From the NCBI GenBank assembly GCA_963753185.1, contig CAVWBO010000007.1, positions 1-64,000 of the forward strand: a stretch of DNA of 64,000 nucleotides, written 5' to 3'. Source of the stretch: SZUA-442 sp963753185. Lineage in GTDB: Bacteria > Actinomycetota > Acidimicrobiia > Spongiisociales > UBA5794. The notes under the pieces were generated by a model. That model was not told where the DNA came from, searched no databases, and worked only from the letters and a program-made list of their open reading frames with translations. The position numbers and the translations under genes were made by a program. This document shows, piece by piece, positions 8,169-16,379 of the stretch; the first letter of the stretch is position 1; every line of letters begins with the position of its first letter.

Positions 8169-9245
8169 ATGTCGAAGTGGATGTCTCGCCGGCATTGGCA
8201 GATCGCGTGGATACTGCCGGTAGCGGCCTTCGTTCTTCTGTCGACTGCCTCTGTTCTCGCGGCAGTGACAGGAACATTGACGGTGAGTGCACCCTCGGTC
8301 TATCCCGGTGGATCGACGGCCGTGGATGCAACATTCAGCGAGGACGCGTCCGGCGGGGTCCTGGGGGGCACGATCGTGTCCGTCGTCGTTGCTCCCGGAT
8401 CAGGAGCGACCGGGACGGTCTCGCTCTCCACTGCGGACGTGACATGCGTCCCGGCCAGTGGCCCGCAGGTCGACTGTCTGTGGTCAAACGGCACCGCCGC
8501 CAAGTCGATCGCCCTCACCGCAACGGCATCGGCGGATGCCCGTGGGACATTCGACATCACGACCCAGGTCGAAGGTGACGACCCTGACACGCCGGGCAAC
8601 GATATTGTCGTACGACAGATCGCGGCCGCGACGCTGGTCGTCGACGATCCGATCACGATATCAGTCGCTGGTCCGACTCCGAATCCGACCACCCCTGGTT
8701 CGGTCTCGACGTTGGAAGTGACCTACACGCCCCTCGCCGATGCTTCGAACGTGGACACGTCGGTTGTCCTCACGGGGACCGGCGGAAACGGGACGCTCAG
8801 CATCGTGAGCGCGACCAACGAACTTGCCAACTGCACAGTCGACGCCATCTTGCGAGATGTCTCGTGTGACTATGACCCGACCGTCGCGGCCGGACCGTCC
8901 TTCCTGACCGTGGCCATCGACGTCGGGCCCGCGGCGGCGGACGGAGACACCTTCGGGATCTCCGCACAAGCTGTGAGGGGGCCAGTGGCAGGGGCATGGA
9001 ACATCGTCGAGACGCGTGCCCTCGACATCGTTTCGGCGGCAACGACGACGACCACCACCACAGCAACGACAACGACAACGACAACGATGGCGGCCACGAC
9101 CACGACCACGGCAACGACGTCCTCAACACTGCCCAACACCGGGATCGAGGACGTCGGCGGACCGATGGCCGCAGGGATCGCCCTCGTCGTGCTCGGGATC
9201 GTCCTCGTCGGTGGCACGTACGCATTAGCACGTCGCAACGGATAG
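8169..9245 (+). CDS. LPNTG-anchored cell-surface protein
   Basis: A 358-residue protein with the layout of a sortase substrate. It has an N-terminal signal peptide (hydrophobic stretch ending LAAVTG) and about 260 residues of Thr/Val/Ala-rich sequence containing two DUF11/CARDB-like beta segments. A nearly pure Thr/Ala linker follows (DNA 9042-9125), then LPNTG, a hydrophobic helix and a short basic tail (ARRNG). The ribosome site AAGGAAGGG fixes the ATG at 8169. Sortase would cleave between Thr and Gly and attach the protein to the wall. No sortase gene is visible in this window. Confidence 0.85.
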   Translation: MSKWMSRRHWQIAWILPVAAFVLLSTASVLAAVTGTLTVSAPSVYPGGSTAVDATFSEDASGGVLGGTIVSVVVAPGSGATGTVSLSTADVTCVPASGPQVDCLWSNGTAAKSIALTATASADARGTFDITTQVEGDDPDTPGNDIVVRQIAAATLVVDDPITISVAGPTPNPTTPGSVSTLEVTYTPLADASNVDTSVVLTGTGGNGTLSIVSATNELANCTVDAILRDVSCDYDPTVAAGPSFLTVAIDVGPAAADGDTFGISAQAVRGPVAGAWNIVETRALDIVSAATTTTTTTATTTTTTTMAATTTTTATTSSTLPNTGIEDVGGPMAAGIALVVLGIVLVGGTYALARRNG

Positions 9246-9460
9246 GCGACGACGGTGTCATGCTGGTGCGCGCTCGACCTCGGAAACCGTCCTTTGCGTC
9301 GGCCACGACTGTGGGAGTCACCTTCTGATGCCCTCGACGCAGGCAGCAATCGATGGCGCGCGAGAGTCTCGCTTCCTCGATGAGCTATCTATGATTGATC
9401 GACCTTGAAGTCCATCGACCGAGTATCAGAGCAAGACCCATGTCGGGTCGAGGTGTTGCA

Positions 9461-9913
9461 GTGAAGTCGCTTGTGGGCAGGTACGCACCTGCCATCCTCA
9501 TTGTGTCGCTGGTGGCCACCGCGTGTGGTGGTACCTCTGGCGCCGAGATCTCGGACGGCACCTATCGTGCCTTCGCTGTTGCCGAGGGGGAGGTCCCCGA
9601 CGCCGAGCTGTCGATCGATGGTCAGTCGTTGGCCCTCATGGGTGCGAATCGGACCATCGAGATGACCCTCGAAGCCGATGGTGAGAGCTACCCGGTGTGC
9701 GGCACCGATCGCGACGACGATGTCTTCGCATTGGGGACGGCCGTCACCGTCGGCGACGTCGATTACACCCGCGCTGGATTGTTCGGCGACTGCGGAGTGA
9801 CGACACCGGTCCGCGTGACCCTCGTCGACCTGCAATCCTACGACGAGACGCTCGGGGTTGTCCCATTCTCGCGGTGGATCGAATTCTGCGACGTGACCGA
9901 CCCGGACTGCTAG
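9461..9913 (+). CDS. Small secreted lipoprotein
   Basis: From the GTG at 9461, preceded by GAGG at good spacing, the product is 150 residues. It begins with a basic signal peptide ending LVATAC, a lipobox. The mature part is acidic with four later cysteines (C in YPVCG, GDCGV, EFCDV and PDC), which could form two disulfides outside the cell. In-frame ATG codons at 9395 and 9440 give longer alternatives. No family is recognised. It lies between a surface protein and an exported protein coupled to a PrsW-type protease. Confidence 0.7.
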   Translation: MKSLVGRYAPAILIVSLVATACGGTSGAEISDGTYRAFAVAEGEVPDAELSIDGQSLALMGANRTIEMTLEADGESYPVCGTDRDDDVFALGTAVTVGDVDYTRAGLFGDCGVTTPVRVTLVDLQSYDETLGVVPFSRWIEFCDVTDPDC

Positions 9914-9933
9914 GTATGGATTTGAGGAGCACA

Positions 9934-10485
9934 ATGAACCCGGATAAGCCTTTTCGGTCGAGCCACAGCGGCCAGTGGGTCGTCATTGCCGTCACGATCC
10001 TCGTGTCGGCGTTGTTCGGCCTCGGGCTCCCGCGTCTCGCCGAGGCGACCCAACCAGAGGACACGACGGTCGCTGCCGGCGAACGCGTCGAGCGGCAAGG
10101 CGTATCGGTCGAAGTAGCTGCTGGATGGATCCTCCAGGGAGACACCCCCTTGGTCGTACTGGACAAGGGAACGGCGAAGTTCCTGTTGTTCCCGCCAGTC
10201 GCAGATACGACAACACCGACCGATGCCGTCACGGCCGACTCGGCTGCCCTCACCGACGCGACGCTCGGCGAGGTGACGCCGTTCACCACCGCGAGTGGAC
10301 TCACAGGTGCATCACTCACGTTCACGGATTCTTCCGAAAGGACGACCATGCTCTTCGCCTACTCGGACGGAACCACTCTGGCGCGCGGGCAGGTGTCCGC
10401 CTCGTCCGAAGAGTGGGACGCCATCGAGCCGGATATCGAGTCCATGCTCGGCACCCTCGAGATCACAGGAGTCCCGTCGTCGTGA
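9934..10485 (+). CDS. Single-pass exported protein coupled to PrsW protease
   Basis: A 183-residue protein with a TTGAGGAGC ribosome site before the ATG. One membrane helix (residues 12-32) is followed by an extracytoplasmic domain of about 145 residues rich in Thr, Ser and Ala. The gene ends in a 4-nt GTGA overlap with the PrsW-family protease gene, so the two are probably made together. Its single-helix topology makes it a reasonable substrate or partner of that intramembrane protease. No named family is recognised. Confidence 0.7.
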   Translation: MNPDKPFRSSHSGQWVVIAVTILVSALFGLGLPRLAEATQPEDTTVAAGERVERQGVSVEVAAGWILQGDTPLVVLDKGTAKFLLFPPVADTTTPTDAVTADSAALTDATLGEVTPFTTASGLTGASLTFTDSSERTTMLFAYSDGTTLARGQVSASSEEWDAIEPDIESMLGTLEITGVPSS

Positions 10486-11357
10486 GCAACTCGTCAACTG
10501 GTTCATCGCCCATCACACGACGATCAGGCACGATCGCGATCGTGGCCACCATCGTGGTGCTCGGCGTCCTGGGCGCCAACGCGCTCTGGGACGGATTGAC
10601 CGTATCGCTGGCGGTCGTCGGAACTCCGTGGGCCGTCATGACGTCAGCTATCTGGGTCGTATACGGTGTCCTGCTCCTCCTCCTGTTCGTCCGACCGGCT
10701 CGACGAACCCAGCTGCTCACCATCGGTGCCGTGCTCGCACTCGTGTGGGGTGGCTTCGCAGCCACGGGCATTGCCGCCCGCGCAAACGAAGCCGTGGAGA
10801 CGATCGTCGCCAATTCCTTGACGTCCCTCGACAGCACCTGGTTCACCGTGTCCTTACCTCCGATCATCGAGGAGACACTGAAGATGCTCGGGATATTCCT
10901 GGTGGCGTTCCTGCCGGGCGCTCGGCGTTCAGGAGCAACTGCGGGTCTGGTCTTCGGGGTACTGGTCGGTGCGGGGTTCCAGGTGGTGGAAAACGAGGTG
11001 TACACGCTGCAACAGATGTTCGATGCCGGGGGTCCGTCCGGGTCAGTCCTACTCGAGATGCTCTTCCTGCGCGGCTTCGTGGGCGTGTTCAGCCACATCG
11101 TCTTCTCCGGCGCCATAGGCGCCGCGATCGGATGGATGCTGACCGCGCCGCGATCCGACCGGCTGCGTCGGATCGCCCTGACCGTCGGCGTCTTCATCCT
11201 CATGGTCGGGCTGCACTCATGGTCCAACTGGACCGCCCTCGAAGGAAAGGGGATCCTGCACCTCGTCACGATCGCTGTGAGCCTCATCGTCCTGATCTTC
11301 ACGATGCGCTTCGCCCGATCACATACACCGACGATGGATGATGCGATCGACGCATAG
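10482..11357 (+). CDS. PrsW-family intramembrane metalloprotease
   Basis: A 291-residue protein with about eight membrane helices. The PrsW/CPBP-type active-site signatures are visible: PIIEETLKMLG (the EE pair), QVVENEVY, SHIVFSGAIGAAIGW and VGLHSWSN, supplying Glu and His residues within helices. Members cleave membrane-bound proteins such as anti-sigma factors or process lipoproteins. The GTG start overlaps the preceding exported-protein gene by GTGA. No sigma or anti-sigma factor is adjacent, so the substrate may be the coupled single-pass protein. Confidence 0.88.
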   Translation: MSNSSTGSSPITRRSGTIAIVATIVVLGVLGANALWDGLTVSLAVVGTPWAVMTSAIWVVYGVLLLLLFVRPARRTQLLTIGAVLALVWGGFAATGIAARANEAVETIVANSLTSLDSTWFTVSLPPIIEETLKMLGIFLVAFLPGARRSGATAGLVFGVLVGAGFQVVENEVYTLQQMFDAGGPSGSVLLEMLFLRGFVGVFSHIVFSGAIGAAIGWMLTAPRSDRLRRIALTVGVFILMVGLHSWSNWTALEGKGILHLVTIAVSLIVLIFTMRFARSHTPTMDDAIDA

Positions 11358-11511
11358 CTCGCCACAGAAGTGTTCTCCCGCTCACCGACGCTGATGTTCG
11401 TCTCCGTTCGGCGGTAGCGGCCCGCTTACTCCCACACCTCGGGCACTATCAGAACGCGTCCTTTGCCGCGTCGACGATGTCTGCGGTGGTATGAGGTTGA
11501 TGCTCGCCGAG

Positions 11512-12135
11512 TCAGGTGACGACTGTCGCGACCGCCACGAACTGGGCGACGTACGCGGCGATCGTGAGCGCGTGGAACAACTCGTGGTATCCGAACCATT
11601 CGGGGTATGGGTCAGGTCGCTTCCTGGCGTAGACGACGCCACCGATCGTGTAGAGCAGGCCACCGAGCGCCACGAGGCCCACCACGGCGGCCCCGAAGTC
11701 GCTCCAGATCGCAGGAAGGAAGAACACCGCCACCCAACCGAGGGCCACGTAGGAACCCACGGCCAACCACCGCGGTGCACGCTGCCACCACACTCTCACC
11801 ACCAACCCAACGATGGCGATGAACCACACGAGCACCAACATGATGGTGCCGGTGCGTCGATCGTCGAGGGCGGCGGCAAAGGGCGTGTAGCTGCCCGCGA
11901 TGAACACGTAGATGTTGGCGTGGTCGAGCCGGTTCAGGAACGCGTTCGTACGCGGACCCCCCGCCCCGAGGTGGTAGGCCGCGCTTACGCCGAACAGCAG
12001 CACGGTGGTCGCGACGTAGACGGCGACGGCAAGGCGGAGCCCGGCACTCGGAGTGACGACGAGCAGCCCGAGGCCCATCACGAGGGCCAGAGGTGCCGCA
12101 CCGAGGTGCAACCACCCCCGCAGCCGGGGCTTCAA
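11512..12135 (-). CDS. Hemolysin III / PAQR-family membrane protein
   Basis: A 207-residue, seven-helix protein. The conserved family motifs are present in order: SAAYH near residue 51, the RLDHANIYVFIAGSYTP block, and HELFH near the C-terminus. These His/Asp/Ser residues form the predicted zinc site of the CREST/PAQR superfamily. Bacterial members are annotated as hemolysin III or TrhA and are linked to membrane homeostasis. The ATG overlaps the upstream membrane-protein stop by 4 nt (ATGA), forming a two-gene operon. Confidence 0.9.
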   Translation of the reverse strand: MKPRLRGWLHLGAAPLALVMGLGLLVVTPSAGLRLAVAVYVATTVLLFGVSAAYHLGAGGPRTNAFLNRLDHANIYVFIAGSYTPFAAALDDRRTGTIMLVLVWFIAIVGLVVRVWWQRAPRWLAVGSYVALGWVAVFFLPAIWSDFGAAVVGLVALGGLLYTIGGVVYARKRPDPYPEWFGYHELFHALTIAAYVAQFVAVATVVT

Positions 12136-12677
12136 CCGAGCCTCGCCTCGCTGTCGAGATCCACCGGAATGGTGCGCGCGCCGCTCAAGAGTCGGTAGGC
12201 GATACCCATCACCGCTCCGTACACGAGGTGCGCGGTGAGGTCCTGGACCAGGACCTCACGGTCGTACTCGCCGATCGGCTTGTAGACACCCAGTTGGGGA
12301 AGGACGATGTAGCTCGTCGACCATGCGGCAATGCCGGTGATCGGGCCGATGAGCGGCGTTGCGGTTCCAAGTGCGGTGGACGCCAATCCGTGCGCCTTGC
12401 CCCATCCGATGCCCGTCATCCAATGGACGACGTTATTCACCGTCCGGGCGGACGAGTCTGGCAGCGTGACTCCGACCATGTCGGCGATCGCCTTGGCGGT
12501 CCGGGCGGGAGCCGCGGCGTTCTCGTAGCCCTCCGTGCCCTCGGAGGTCTCCCACGCCATGAACGGCTGGGTTCCTCCAGCGGCGCGGTACCGGCGATAC
12601 CACAGGATGTCCATCGCGAACGTGCCCGCCAGCCCCGCGGTGGCCCCAGCGAACGCGCCCCGAATCAGTCTCACCAT
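12132..12677 (-). CDS. Membrane protein, possibly DUF1440/YagU-like
   Basis: A 181-residue protein. Gly/Ala-rich hydrophobic segments near the N-terminus (GAFAGATAGLAGTFAMDILW), middle (GIAAWSTSYIVLP) and C-terminus (AHLVYGAVMGIAYRLL) suggest three to four helices. The N-terminal GxxxGxxxxFAMD pattern resembles YagU/DUF1440 proteins, but the match is loose. It has no ribosome site; a TACGCT box ends 7 nt before the ATG, consistent with leaderless expression. It is coupled to the hemolysin III-like gene. Confidence 0.65.
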   Translation of the reverse strand: MVRLIRGAFAGATAGLAGTFAMDILWYRRYRAAGGTQPFMAWETSEGTEGYENAAAPARTAKAIADMVGVTLPDSSARTVNNVVHWMTGIGWGKAHGLASTALGTATPLIGPITGIAAWSTSYIVLPQLGVYKPIGEYDREVLVQDLTAHLVYGAVMGIAYRLLSGARTIPVDLDSEARLG

Positions 12678-12684
12678 TTCGCAC

Positions 12685-12690
12685 AGCGTA
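12685..12690 (-). promoter_or_regulatory. Candidate leaderless -10 box (TACGCT)
   Basis: On the minus strand TACGCT fits the actinobacterial TAnnnT -10 pattern and ends 7 nt before the ATG at 12677, placing the transcription start at or next to the start codon. No Shine-Dalgarno sequence is present. No convincing -35 is seen. Confidence 0.5.
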
Positions 12691-12722
12691 TCGCTACGGC
12701 AGCGGCCTCAGGACACCGCGAG

Positions 12723-14032
12723 CTACTGCATGGCCCGCCCCTCGATGGCTCCCGATGTCTCCATCGCACCACGGCGACCGATCACGAGATAGGTGGACCT
12801 GACCCCGACACCGCGCATCTCGATGGGTGGTCGTGATTCGAACTCGAACGCCGTGGCGCTGAGTGCCCTCGTCTCCTCGCTGACATGGACCCGTCCCGGG
12901 ACACCGTAGGTCTCGAGACGCGATGCGACGTTGACCGTGTCTCCCCACACGTCGTACGCGAACTTCCGCGTACCGACCACGCCGCCGGCTGCCGGGCCCG
13001 AGTGGACCCCGACACGCAGCTGCAAGTCGGAGAAGTACCTCGATGACGACGCATGCTCGATGAGCGCGAGGGCGAGGTCTACGACGCGGACCGCGTGGTC
13101 CTCCATCGGTTCGGGAAGTCCGCCGACGGCCATGTACGAGTCCCCGATCGTCTTGATCTTCTCGAGGTCGCGCTCCGCGACGAGATCGTCGAAATCGGTG
13201 AACAGATCTCCAAGCATCTCGATCACTTCAACGGCACTGAGCTTCGCCGCCATCGGGGTGAACCCGACGATGTCGGCGAACACCACCGAGACCGACGGGA
13301 AGTCATCGGCTATCAGCTGTTCCCCGCTCCTCAGTCGCGCGCAGAGACGGAGGCGGGGAGCACGTTGAGGAGGAGACGCTCGGACTCGGATCGCTCGACC
13401 TCGAGACTTCGGGTCTGCTCCTCGATGACGAGCCTCTGGTGCCACGACACCCTCCGGTTCCTCTCGATCAGGCGCAGGCCGAGCAGGCTGGCGAGCGCAG
13501 CGATGATGAAGAAGAAGATGTCGATGAGCAGGCTCCCGGTGCCCCCGTACGTGGCGACCGCTACCGCGAGGCCGACTCCGATGACGGCTGTTCGCACGGC
13601 GGCGTGCACGAAACGGGTGCGGGAGACGAACCCGAAGAGGAACAACAGCATGATCGCAGCGATGGCATAACCCGTGATGAAGTCGGTGGATGCACCAAGG
13701 GCGAGGATGACCAACCCGTTTGCAGAGGTCAGAAGCGATGCGAGGGCATGCTGCCGGTTCATGGTGCTCGCCCAGCCTGATGCAAGGAAGCAGGCAGATC
13801 CGACGATCGCCATCGTGATCCCGACAGCCACGGCCTTTCCTGCAGGGATGTCCGTTCCGAGCGGGATGAGTACGGCTGCGATAGCCCAGATCACCACCGT
13901 TGCCCCGGTGATGATCCGATACCCCGCCAGTCCCGCACTCCCCTCCTCCACTTGATACCGATCCTCGAGATCGGCATCGAGGAAGCGGAGCGTGAAGTGC
14001 TGCAGTGCCCCACGATCGATCATCGCGATCAT
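12723..14032 (-). pseudogene. Membrane adenylate cyclase, frameshifted at about 13337-13343
   Basis: Two adjacent frames together make one typical membrane cyclase. Frame one (14032 down to 13331, 233 residues) has six membrane helices and a coiled stretch ending ERLLLNVLPASVSAR, then D and a stop. Frame two continues as LRSGEQLIADDFPSVSVVFA into a full class III domain ending at 12723. Removing one CG from the CGCGCGC run at 13337-13343 restores one frame of about 435 residues. The catalytic set is complete: Asp in VFADIVGFT, Lys in KIKTIGDSYM and Asp in FAYDVWGDTVN, favouring ATP. It is either a recent pseudogene, two split polypeptides or an assembly error. Confidence 0.85.
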
Positions 14033-14251
14033 GAATCACACCTCACCGATCGGGAAACGCAGGAATCACGATGATCGTCGCGAGTCCTCTGCACTCCCCT
14101 CCTCCCGCGGCTCCGATCGTCGAGGCCGGGTGCCGAGGAATCCCCCTGCATCGTCGCTTCACTCGCTGCGTGCCCCGCGATCAATCATCGCGATCACGAA
14201 TCCGATCACCTGCGACCGATCGGGAAACGCAGGAATCACGATGATCGTCGC
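14006..14251. repeat. Near-identical direct repeat, about 76-81 bp, two copies
   Basis: Copy A spans 14006-14081 and includes the cyclase start codon region; copy B spans 14171-14251. Their last 36 bp (14046-14081 and 14216-14251) are identical, and the left parts differ by a few substitutions and a short indel. The pair looks like a local duplication or a dispersed intergenic element. No terminal inverted repeats or coding content are seen. Confidence 0.8.
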
Positions 14252-14467
14252 TGTGACGCTCGGTCCTGCAACAGACGTTCAACGCCGTGACCTGCGTCCT
14301 CCCTTCCCTGGGCGGGCGCGCTGACCGTCCGGAGCCTGCGGCGAGGTGCGGCGCTGCCGGAGGAATCCCCCTGCATCGCTCGCTTCACTCCTCTGCCGTC
14401 CCCCTGTCCCTCGTTGGCTCCGTCCGATGACTGCGAGGTCCGGGTGTCGAGGAATCCCCCTGCATCG
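14135..14467. repeat. Three copies of a 19-bp motif in the spacer
   Basis: GAGGAATCCCCCTGCATCG occurs at 14135-14153, 14360-14378 and 14449-14467. Each copy is followed by a variant of TCGCTTCACTC or TTCGCTCTGCC and preceded by a CGGGTG/GCGGCG-like stretch, so the true unit is longer and degenerate. This looks like a dispersed intergenic repeat family. No protein-coding feature is supported between 14033 and 14584. Confidence 0.75.
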
Positions 14468-14479
14468 CTTCGCTCTGCC

Positions 14480-14584
14480 GTCCCCCTTGAAAGGGGGACA
14501 AGGGGACGAGGGGGGGACGAGGGGGACGAGGGGGGACGAGGGGGGACGAGGGGGACGAGGGGACGAAGGGGCGAGGACGAGGGG
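14480..14584. repeat. Hairpin followed by G-rich GGGGACGAG tandem array
   Basis: GTCCCCCTTGAAAGGGGGAC at 14480-14499 forms an 8-bp stem with a TGAA loop. It runs into about 85 bp of imperfect 8-10 bp tandem units of the form GGGGACGAG, with G-runs of 4 to 7, extending up to the LuxR gene start. Runs this regular could fold as G-quadruplexes on the plus strand. The array also supplies the purine-rich ribosome site for the downstream gene. Confidence 0.75.
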
Positions 14585-16252
14585 ATGGAGGAGTACCGTG
14601 GTCGGGTGCCGAACTCCGACGATGTCGAGCGAACAGATCTCCTGGCTAGTGCACGGTCCGCCTACGCAGAGCGACATTGGACCGATGCGTACTCGGCCTT
14701 CTCCAGCGCCGATGCGGCCGAACCCCTCGCAGCCGCGGACCTCGAGCTGTTCGCCACGTCCGCGTACATGCTCGGCAAGGTCCCCGAGATGCTGGCGGCC
14801 CAGGAGCGAGCCCACTACGCCTACATCGCAGAGGGAAATGACCTTCATGCGGCCCGGGCGGCGTTGTGGCTCGCCTCGAACCTGGCGAGTCGAGGAAAGA
14901 TCCCACAGGCAAGCGGATGGGTGGAGGCTTCCGAACGCCTCCTCCAGACAGCACCGGAAGACTGCGTCGAGCGCGGGTACCTGCTGATGCCGCAGGCCTT
15001 GCGGCACGTCGCGTCAGGCGAGTTCGAGGACGTCGCGATGCTCAGCGGACGAGCCGCAGACATGGGGAGACGGTTCGACGATCCCGACCTCACGGCCCTT
15101 GCATCCCAGACCCAGGGCCGAGCGCTGCTCCGGTTGTCGAGGACGGCGGAGGGACTCCGCCTCCTCGACGAGGTCATGGTGTCGGTGACGGGCCCCCGGA
15201 TGAATCCGATGGTCACCGGCATCGTGTACTGCAGCGTCCTCGAGGGCTGCTACGAGACCCATGCCTTCAGGCGAGCCTCCGAATGGACCCTCGCGCTCAC
15301 CGACTGGTGCGGTGAGCAACCAGACCTCGTGGCATTCACTGACCAATGTTTTGCCCATCGGTCGGAGACCCTGCGGCTCCAAGGTGCCTGGACCGAGGCA
15401 GCTCAGGAGGCAGGTCGAGCGGGGGACGCGGGAGCACGGTTCCGGATCGCAGCGCAGGCAACGTATCAACTCGCCGAGATCCACCGACTGCGAGGCGACC
15501 TCGAAGGAGCGATCGCCGCCTACCGCCGCGTGAGCATCGACGGAGGTGAACCCATGCCAGGCCTCGCCCTGGCGAGGCTCGCCCAGGGGAATGCAGATGC
15601 AGCGTTCGCGTCGATGGTCGAAGCGCTCTCCGAGGCGACCGACCCCTTCGACCGCATCGGATTGCTGCCAGCGCTCGTCGAAATCGCGATCGCGACCGGC
15701 CACCTCTCATCGGCCACGGATGCAGCCAACGAACTCACCGCCGCCGCACGCCATACCCAGAGCGAGGCCCACCTCGCATGGGCCTCACATGCCGAGGGCC
15801 GCGTCGCGCTCGCCGAGCGCCGCATCTCCCAGGCAGTCGTACACCTGAGGGCGGCGAAGGGGTTGTGGCAGGATCTGGCGCTCCCCCACGAGCTCGCACG
15901 AAGCCGGGTCGATCTCGGCCGAGCCCTCCGGGCACGCGGGGACGACCACGGGTCGGACCTCGAGTGGGAGGCGGCACGTGCGGTGTTCGTGGAGCTCGGT
16001 GCCATCCCCGATGTTCGTACGGTCGACGACCTGGTGCGAGGGACGCGGTCGGAATGGCCGTCCGGGTTGACCGACCGGGAGGTCGAGGTGCTGCGGATGC
16101 TCGCTTCGGGCGCAACCAACCGGTCCATCGCCGCCAATCTGGTCCTCAGCGAACGGACCATCGACCGGCACGTGTCGAACATCTTCTCCAAGATCGACGT
16201 GTCGTCGCGGTCGGCGGCAACCGCGTGGGCGATTCGTAACGGACTCGCCTGA
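14585..16252 (+). CDS. LuxR-family transcriptional regulator with TPR-like repeats
   Basis: A 555-residue protein. Residues 10-470 are a run of helical TPR-like repeats rich in Ala, Leu, Glu and Arg, a protein- or ligand-sensing scaffold. The last 60 residues are a canonical GerE/LuxR DNA-binding domain (LTDREVEVLRMLASGATNRS onward, with ERTIDRHVSNIFSKI). Unlike MalT-type regulators, no P-loop ATPase is present. The ATG at 14585 follows the GACGAGGGG array; an in-frame GTG at 14606 with GGAGGAG upstream is a close alternative. It precedes a flavin monooxygenase gene that it may control through the inverted repeat between them. Confidence 0.88.
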   Translation: MEEYRGRVPNSDDVERTDLLASARSAYAERHWTDAYSAFSSADAAEPLAAADLELFATSAYMLGKVPEMLAAQERAHYAYIAEGNDLHAARAALWLASNLASRGKIPQASGWVEASERLLQTAPEDCVERGYLLMPQALRHVASGEFEDVAMLSGRAADMGRRFDDPDLTALASQTQGRALLRLSRTAEGLRLLDEVMVSVTGPRMNPMVTGIVYCSVLEGCYETHAFRRASEWTLALTDWCGEQPDLVAFTDQCFAHRSETLRLQGAWTEAAQEAGRAGDAGARFRIAAQATYQLAEIHRLRGDLEGAIAAYRRVSIDGGEPMPGLALARLAQGNADAAFASMVEALSEATDPFDRIGLLPALVEIAIATGHLSSATDAANELTAAARHTQSEAHLAWASHAEGRVALAERRISQAVVHLRAAKGLWQDLALPHELARSRVDLGRALRARGDDHGSDLEWEAARAVFVELGAIPDVRTVDDLVRGTRSEWPSGLTDREVEVLRMLASGATNRSIAANLVLSERTIDRHVSNIFSKIDVSSRSAATAWAIRNGLA

Positions 16253-16270
16253 GGGTTGTGCTCCCTCGGT

Positions 16271-16288
16271 CTGGGTGGAACTACCCAG
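16271..16288. promoter_or_regulatory. Inverted repeat, candidate LuxR operator
   Basis: CTGGGTGGAACTACCCAG is a perfect 6-bp inverted repeat around a 6-nt centre. It lies 18 nt after the LuxR stop and 91 nt before the monooxygenase start. It could be an operator for the adjacent LuxR regulator or a weak terminator; no T-tract follows, which favours an operator. Binding is inferred. Confidence 0.45.
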
Positions 16289-16379
16289 GGGCCGCTCATC
16301 GGAAGGTGGGTGTTTCTGGCGATGCGGGGCGGAGGCTCATGCCGTACGTTGTCAGGAGGCCACCGGAGGGAACCCATCC

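Noticed and set aside
14493..14584. G-rich tandem units as a possible CRISPR array
   Set aside because: Units are 8-10 bp without spacers, and there are no cas genes; it is simple tandem sequence.
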